In this document: piece after piece, positions 61,301 through 64,000 of the stretch
Position numbering within the stretch: the first letter of the stretch is position 1
Layout: each line of letters opens with the position of its first letter
Assembly (NCBI GenBank): GCA_016706865.1
Contig: JADJIS010000002.1
Coordinates: 1 to 64,000, forward strand
DNA length: 64,000 nucleotides
Direction of reading: 5' to 3'
DNA from: Bacteroidota bacterium
GTDB taxonomy: Bacteria; Bacteroidota; Bacteroidia; Chitinophagales; BACL12
Program-made: the position numbers and the translations under genes
Notes under the pieces: generated by a model
Told to the model about the DNA's origin: nothing
The model's input: the letters and a program-made list of their open reading frames with translations, nothing else
Databases searched by the model: none

Positions 61301-61452
61301 AAATTTACTCACTTTCAGGAGAATATATCTCATCTCAATTAATTGGTGAGCATCAACCCGTGAATATAGCATCACTTCCTGTTGGTTTGTATCTCGTTAA
61401 GATTAGAACAGATACAGGTTTTGAAATAAATAAAACTCTTGTGAAATCATGA
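58351..61452 (+). CDS. Large secreted glycosidase, clan GH-A-like, with T9SS sorting domain
   Basis: An N-terminal signal or anchor (LTTATCLLFSFSVLLSM, about 14-30) is followed by a Thr/Asp-rich spacer, then a catalytic TIM-barrel-like part: LQPEVLRFPHGSLNKF (about 232-247), acid/base Glu at about 408 in GIELGSEVG and nucleophile Glu at about 675 in KELWVTEWNVN. WxTEWN and the (E)xxxE spacing fit GH51/GH79/GH39-type enzymes; the residue before the acid/base Glu is Ser where Asn is usual. A beta-sandwich follows, then MLYPNPANSAFYIEF to NKTLVKS, a type A T9SS sorting domain. 1033 aa. Probably acts on a plant or algal polysaccharide. Overlaps the next gene by 4 bp. Confidence 0.75.
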   Translation: MKIQTTNSRNICKLTTATCLLFSFSVLLSMTLQNTVTYSFNNPVDFAIPDTILPDSSAITDTVNVTAIYSVSDTAEIFTDGLDSIIFLQEDTTLYFAQQDTTQTYILGEVAEGVVFNKPNDTLAYYYVTDTAAYFIPENDTSAYQLFPLDSTTLVEGRVNTEELNLLTLTMKLGIPISTIDLGGNPKWFNKNLLGINTSGMFDQSTLPNELGVTTWSPTTELQWDWLSDLQPEVLRFPHGSLNKFMHILHTIPSLDDGDPLTNVKSTGYGYDFDEILRYFDLSDGIINCPDPVATLLTQNYVANWPNWITWMQDDATHQLAHLFDNYIGKYNDQLTATTNYLDDFLRLILKIQTAHPEHKVNVVLCLNILSEPAPECVAIVQYMMDFAQNGIVALTPDQIAGIELGSEVGTCPFSYFLDIHSFDDAGDGNYWDYINGDIYTDATQQANLETLLGAAMNEEDGSGNNVGHDYITAFKGSADPDIYNLKLGVPAGPITGIAMAVPDDPAGEYGFGPLEDLCPTDVEWNPSVRDHYNDVEGLTGRKKFDAVILHTYYMSDAAFLSDGWAIPSRWSDILNNNLCDAGYPSIGLPGSCTLDPLGCDDPPTDKWFYNSYDTRLQDAYDKISGIWQDMSGREHANYYDFITTYYNEALTAYSDIFDFNLTPGIDGKELWVTEWNVNVGRGASDREYVCSNGYMQGFIDFEWVLKNIRVNFNTQYANNFFTLATIQNFAGGSDGDLLTLTRGDNELIYDGITDVVGEGFEYYHGKNYYRKRIIYHAFDLLSEISKNDLNYLPSNHLIPVGSGSGTPEIPVTVFIDHPKTYLYIYVSNRTDKAHCYTLNKTRLEDALGYLIYFDEPPVVYGVDAQQLYSTAGLGNTFEINTCYNDDYPINLHEDDVVGGESHNIGLITEPDPYSWLPQYHFTVPARSFGYAKIHLWHVIIHKDADSINLSNGHECMLYPNPANSAFYIEFTSDLNSNGNLTVEIYSLSGEYISSQLIGEHQPVNIASLPVGLYLVKIRTDTGFEINKTLVKS

Positions 61453-62384
61453 AAGATAAATTCAAGCTTCCGGCTTATACAGCCATGGCATCTGCTTTCT
61501 TATCAATTAATTCACCAGCTGGTGCTAAAGCTGTTTACGTAGACATTGATCCAGATATAATTATACACCCAGGAGAGTCCGGGGTGAACTTAGATTTTAA
61601 TACAGATGGGACTTGGGACATTAGTTTCGGAAATGAATTATGGACGTTTACGTCGGGGTCTGATAATTCTTTTATTTGGCACCAAGTTCATGCAGCAGCG
61701 GACTATGGCATAGGACCTTGGACAACCTATAGTACATACTTTGGCCCTATTGGAATAATAAAATTTCTATCTATAGGCGATACGATTGATGAAGAGCTAT
61801 ATACAGGGGGGCCATGGCCAAACGGCTGGGGACCAGCTGGAGAATTAATGTTTAGCTATGATGAAATTACACCACCTTTTTTCTATAATTCAGGGGGTTA
61901 CTGGTTTCCGGAACACATTGATGGTTATATTGGTGTGTGGCTTAAATTTTTTACAGATGGTGAATATAAAAACCATTACGGTTGGATTCGCTGTAGTGTG
62001 CTGGACGGAGGAAATGAACTCGTCATAAAAGATTACGCTTATGAACTATTGCCGGATGTCCCTATTATAGCGGGCGACACAGTTGGTAGGATTGTAGAAT
62101 TTGCCCACGACACAATACCACAATTTGGAACCGGACTCCCAGATGCAGACAACGAGGTATCCAATGCAATTATCTATTCTTTCGGCTCCACTGTTTACAT
62201 CCGTGCTCATGGCTTAAATGGTGACGCGTCTGTAAATATTTATAACATTACCGGCGAGACTGTCTACATCGGATCCATGAATAATGATTTCTTGAACGTC
62301 GAAATGACACAACCAAGTGGAATTTATTTAGTTGAATTAATTGCTGACAAACAAAGAACTTGCAGGAAAGTTATACTTGACTAG
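61449..62384 (+). CDS. Surface protein, third member of the YDxDPD family (311 aa)
   Basis: Signal peptide MKDKFKLPAYTAMASAFLSI with an unusual KF..YT start shared with the proteins at 17460-19116 and 19799-21430. VYVDIDPDIIIH is followed by LDFNTDGTWDISF, a DxNxDGxxD calcium-loop-like motif, then HYGWIRCSV (about 177) which parallels HYGWVRLSI and YYGFVRLSI of the paralogues, and a sorting-like C-terminus (SVNIYNITGETVYIGSM, ending CRKVILD). It overlaps the glycosidase by ATGA, so the two are translationally coupled; the protein may bind the same polymer or hold the enzyme at the surface. Function unproven. Confidence 0.85.
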   Translation: MKDKFKLPAYTAMASAFLSINSPAGAKAVYVDIDPDIIIHPGESGVNLDFNTDGTWDISFGNELWTFTSGSDNSFIWHQVHAAADYGIGPWTTYSTYFGPIGIIKFLSIGDTIDEELYTGGPWPNGWGPAGELMFSYDEITPPFFYNSGGYWFPEHIDGYIGVWLKFFTDGEYKNHYGWIRCSVLDGGNELVIKDYAYELLPDVPIIAGDTVGRIVEFAHDTIPQFGTGLPDADNEVSNAIIYSFGSTVYIRAHGLNGDASVNIYNITGETVYIGSMNNDFLNVEMTQPSGIYLVELIADKQRTCRKVILD

Positions 62385-62401
62385 GAATTTATCGTAAACC
62401 A

Positions 62402-62540
62402 CTGGTTATAACAGGCGCTTAGCGAAAAGGCGGGTTCATTATGTAACATGAAGTATTGTGCTTATTGTTCAATGCTTTGCTGACAAACAACTTTGCGCTT
62501 CGTAATCCGCTTCTTCGCTAAGCGCCAAAACGTTACCAGC
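62402..62540. other. attC-like imperfect hairpin upstream of the OLD nuclease gene
   Basis: GGCGCTTAGCGAA (62414-62426) pairs perfectly with TTCGCTAAGCGCC (62514-62526). Flanking TAAC (62409-62412) and GTTA (62532-62535) extend it, and CTGGT/ACCAG bracket the whole. An inner stem GCGGGTT/AATCCGC (about 62430-62437 and 62504-62510) pairs with one G-T wobble. The two-stem architecture, the TATAACA start and the CGTTA end resemble Vibrio-type attC sites (about 125 bp), but the GTTRRRY core is not exact (GTTACCA) and no integrase is in the window. Confidence 0.4.
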
Positions 62541-62636
62541 AAGCGTAGGACGACAGTGCAACAATGAAACAGTCGACTAAAAACTGAACAATTAGAGTTT
62601 AGAAAACAAAAAAAAGGAATACGTAAAACATAAACA

Positions 62637-64000
62637 ATGTATCTATCAAACATCAAACTTTGGAATTATAGGAAATTTGGTGCAGTAGGCGAAATAGACC
62701 TTTCAAAACCGAATTTGGATTTAAACCTAACCAAAGGTTTGAATGTAATTATTGGCGAAAACGACTCGGGAAAAACTGCCATTATTGATGCCATAAAATT
62801 GGTTTTAAAAACGCACAGCTACGATTACATTAGAGTTGATGACAAGGATTTTTACCAAGACTCAAATCGTTTGCGTATTGAATTAACCTTTGAAAATTTA
62901 ATTCCTGAAGAGGCAAAAAACTTTACAGAATGGTTGGGCTGGAACGGTACAGGTACAAATGCAAAACCTTTTTTAAAACTCAATTACGATGTAAAACGTC
63001 AAGCGGATAAAATTTTACCAACTGATGTAAAAGCAGGTGTTGATGAAGACGGCTATTTACTAACAGCAGAAGCAAAAGAATATCTAAAAGCCACATATCT
63101 AAAACCCTTGCGTGATGCTGAAAACGAATTGATTGCAAAACGCAATTCGCGTTTGTCACAAATTCTTTTGGGCGATGAAGCGTTTAAAGGAAAAGAAAAA
63201 GACAATGATTTGGTAAAAATCTTTTCGGGTTTGAAAGAAGAATTAGAAAATTATTTCAAAGGCATTAATGAAGCAGGACAGCCCAAAGCCACAGAGGGTA
63301 AACAGATAAAAGATAAAATTGACAGCTACATTAAAAGTTTTTACAGCAAGGATAACGAAAGTGAATTTGAATCAACATCTACCGATATCAAAAGTATACT
63401 TGAAAAACTTACCTTGACTTTGAAGGGCGAACCAAACCCAGGCTTAGGAACGTTAAACCGTTTGTTTATGGCTGCGGAATTGCTTCATTTAACCAAATCA
63501 AATTGGTCAGGTTTGCGTTTAGGCTTGGTTGAAGAATTGGAAGCACATTTGCACCCACAAGCACAAATGCAAGTGATTGAAGTATTTCAAAAACAAAAAG
63601 ATATTCAACTTATTCTTACAACACACAGTCCGAATTTAGCTTCCAAACTCAAACTGGAAAACTTGATTATTTGCAATAATTCAAATGCATTTCCAATGGG
63701 TGATACTTACACCAAGTTAGAGAAAGACGATTACAAGTTTTTAGAAAAATTTTTGGACACCACAAAAGCTAATTTGTTTTTTGCCAAAGGCGTGATTTTA
63801 GTTGAAGGTTGGGCAGAAGAACTCCTTTTGCCAAGCATTGCAAAAGCAATCGGTATTAACTTAACCGAAAAAGGCGTTTCCATTGTAAATATTGGACACA
63901 CAGGCTTTGACCACTACGCAAAAATTTACTTGCGACAAGTAGAACCCAATATGACAATTCCTGTTGCAGTAATTACCGATTCCGACATTAGAGAATATGA
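62637..64000 (+). CDS. OLD-family ATP-dependent endonuclease, partial (right edge)
   Basis: Starts ATG at 62637 (MYLSNIKLWNYRKFGAVGEI). ABC-type ATPase: Walker A GENDSGKT at residues 40-47, a coiled-coil insertion (about 150-230), Walker B LGLVEELEAHLHPQ (about 293-306) with the usual EE, and H-loop LTTHSPNLAS (about 322-331). A C-terminal TOPRIM domain follows: VEGWAEELLLPSIAK (about 388-402), with DxD in VITDSDIRE at the window edge. This is the layout of OLD/GajA nucleases, which degrade phage or plasmid DNA; the class with a UvrD-like partner is Gabija, but the next gene lies outside the window. Truncated after about 454 codons. Confidence 0.92.
   Translation, partial: MYLSNIKLWNYRKFGAVGEIDLSKPNLDLNLTKGLNVIIGENDSGKTAIIDAIKLVLKTHSYDYIRVDDKDFYQDSNRLRIELTFENLIPEEAKNFTEWLGWNGTGTNAKPFLKLNYDVKRQADKILPTDVKAGVDEDGYLLTAEAKEYLKATYLKPLRDAENELIAKRNSRLSQILLGDEAFKGKEKDNDLVKIFSGLKEELENYFKGINEAGQPKATEGKQIKDKIDSYIKSFYSKDNESEFESTSTDIKSILEKLTLTLKGEPNPGLGTLNRLFMAAELLHLTKSNWSGLRLGLVEELEAHLHPQAQMQVIEVFQKQKDIQLILTTHSPNLASKLKLENLIICNNSNAFPMGDTYTKLEKDDYKFLEKFLDTTKANLFFAKGVILVEGWAEELLLPSIAKAIGINLTEKGVSIVNIGHTGFDHYAKIYLRQVEPNMTIPVAVITDSDIREY

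Overview
This 64 kb AT-rich window comes from the chromosome of a Bacteroidota bacterium, probably an environmental Chitinophagales/Saprospirales-type lineage. The evidence is several secreted proteins with type IX secretion (T9SS) C-terminal sorting domains, the lineage-typical rho, seryl-tRNA synthetase and CvfB genes, TAnnTTTG-type -7 promoter boxes, many SpII lipoproteins, and start sites that mostly lack a Shine-Dalgarno sequence.

Layout. (1) 1-17.4 kb is coding DNA broken by many small indels: a UvrD-type helicase/nuclease on the minus strand running off the left edge, a lipoprotein, a CPBP membrane protease and two tandem paralogues of a giant alpha-2-macroglobulin, both keeping a CAEQ thioester motif. 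Frameshift density falls from very dense at the left edge to three single events between 17 and 21.7 kb and then none, which looks more like a poorly polished contig end than gene-by-gene decay. (2) 16.9-24.1 kb holds a duplicated two-gene convergent module (small lipoprotein facing a T9SS-type surface protein) and a lamin-tail-domain surface protein. (3) 24.9-41 kb is ordinary chromosome (asd, a SanA-like DUF218 protein, a DUF2147 pair, serS, rho, RNase H, YwbE, CvfB, an S41 protease, membrane proteins), but its intergenic spaces are full of palindromic and tandem repeats: a 115-bp unit in an alternating 230-bp higher-order array, a 95-bp tandem array, and nested inverted repeats. (4) 41.4-53 kb carries a secreted GH13 alpha-amylase-family protein, a four-PAS CHASE3 histidine kinase with a single-domain response regulator, a release-factor-like small protein, a secreted amidohydrolase fused to an NTF2-like domain, and an alpha/beta hydrolase. 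(5) 53-58 kb carries a ComEC-like metallo-beta-lactamase protein, a phospholipase-A1-like outer-membrane protein and a second secreted alpha/beta hydrolase, separated by copies of an intergenic repeat with the palindrome TTCACTATAAATAGTGAA. (6) 58.3-62.4 kb is a two-gene operon: a large secreted clan-A-like glycosidase and a third member of the surface-protein family seen at 17-21 kb. (7) The right end has a roughly 127-139 bp imperfect hairpin that resembles an integron attC site, followed directly by an OLD-family ATPase/TOPRIM nuclease (a defence-type gene) cut off by the window edge.

Working together: most accessory genes here encode cell-envelope or secreted products (T9SS cargo, lipoproteins, polysaccharide and lipid hydrolases, macroglobulins), consistent with a surface-active polymer degrader. 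The least explained items are the duplicated lipoprotein/surface-protein module with its third member in a glycosidase operon, the repeat families that bracket or terminate genes, and the attC-like hairpin before the OLD nuclease. No rRNA, tRNA, CRISPR array, integrase or transposase was recognised.
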